This document shows, in pieces, positions 5,824 through 6,054 of a stretch of 6,054 nucleotides of DNA; position 1 is the first letter of the stretch, and each line of letters starts with the position of its first letter. Under the pieces are notes generated by a model, which was not told where the DNA came from, made no database searches, and saw nothing but the letters and a program-made list of their open reading frames with translations. The translations under genes were made by a program, and so were the position numbers. Origin of the DNA: Rickettsia typhi (GTDB lineage Bacteria > Pseudomonadota > Alphaproteobacteria > Rickettsiales > UBA1997); NCBI GenBank assembly GCA_945874115.1, contig CAMCFD010000088.1, positions 1 through 6,054 on the forward strand, read 5' to 3'.

Positions 5824-6054
5824 TTAAACATCCATTTCTAAATACTCTTGATTTGGAGTCGGGTTGCCGCCTCTTGCCATTACACTTGATCTTGTTCTAT
5901 CCATAGCTTTCCCTGCTGGGGCGCTTGGGTCTCGTCGAGGAGTCGGAGCCTCTCCATAAATAACCGCTCCCGCTCCGAAGCTCTGGCCTTGATCGTGTCT
6001 TGAAAGTGTTTCTCCAAGTGTGTTGAGAGTAGATATTCCGGCGCGATCTTGATG
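5824..6054 (-). CDS. C-terminal tail of an unrecognised, probably disordered protein
   Basis: The reverse strand is open from the window edge for 76 codons to TAA at 5826-5824; the start lies outside. I do not recognise the protein. The visible tail is rich in Gly, Ala, Pro, Arg, Ser and Thr, with only one Lys, no Cys and no Trp, and looks disordered, for example YGEAPTPRRDPSAPAGK (33-49 of the visible part) and ARGGNPTPNQEYLEMDV at the end (60-76). GC is 53-57% in the two full lines counted, against about 30% in most of the neighbouring genes. The frame is supported by its uninterrupted length in a GC-rich stretch, by ending close to the hairpin at 5766-5796, and by convergence with pyrD. 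It could be the tail of a secreted or surface protein or an effector; that is inference from composition only. Confidence 0.6.
   Translation of the reverse strand, partial: HQDRAGISTLNTLGETLSRHDQGQSFGAGAVIYGEAPTPRRDPSAPAGKAMDRTRSSVMARGGNPTPNQEYLEMDV

Noticed and set aside
5644..5841. Plus-strand open frame of 65 codons starting at TTG
   Set aside because: It starts within one inverted repeat, reads through the strong hairpin at 5766-5796 and overlaps the end of the minus-strand gene; no recognisable content and no ribosome-binding site.
1..6054. Insertion sequence, phage gene, CRISPR array or toxin-antitoxin pair
   Set aside because: No transposase or integrase motifs, no regularly spaced repeats, and no small paired genes were visible on either strand.

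Overview
The window is a 6 kb piece of an AT-rich bacterial chromosome, most likely from an alphaproteobacterium, and plausibly one of the reduced, host-associated lineages (Rickettsiales or Holosporales-like). The base for this is the block hemD / mitofilin-like protein / HemY-N protein, an arrangement known from alphaproteobacterial heme loci, together with roughly 27-33% GC in most lines counted, heavy Lys/Asn/Ile/Phe codon use, and a stripped-down HemY. The exact taxon is an inference.

Layout. Positions 1-416 (minus) hold the N-terminal 138 residues of SucC, the succinyl-CoA synthetase beta chain, running off the left edge and driven by a recognisable promoter in the divergent gap 417-613. 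From 614 to 5456 everything reads on the plus strand: hemD (uroporphyrinogen-III synthase), a mitofilin/Mic60-like single-pass membrane protein, a truncated HemY consisting mainly of its membrane domain, dapD (lysine/diaminopimelate pathway), an unrecognised five-helix membrane protein, and pyrD (class 2 dihydroorotate dehydrogenase). hemD/mitofilin and membrane protein/pyrD are each coupled by a 4-base ATGA overlap. A 113-base gap before the membrane protein may divide the run into two transcription units. Positions 5457-5823 contain no convincing gene but three perfect inverted repeats, the last a 13-bp hairpin between convergent genes. From 6054 back to 5824 (minus) lies the C-terminal tail of an unrecognised, disordered, Arg/Pro/Gly-rich protein with about 55% GC, very unlike its surroundings.

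How it fits together. sucC (TCA cycle, succinyl-CoA for ALA in other heme pathways and for DapD's succinylation), hemD, dapD and pyrD are core metabolism: heme, DAP for peptidoglycan and lysine, and pyrimidines. The mitofilin-like and HemY-like proteins are membrane partners that travel with hemD. The items most worth a second look are the minimal HemY, the divergent Mic60 relative, the orphan membrane protein coupled to pyrD, and the compositionally foreign tail at the right edge, whose only two tyrosines sit in motifs reminiscent of effector phosphorylation sites. No mobile element, CRISPR array, tRNA or rRNA was found.
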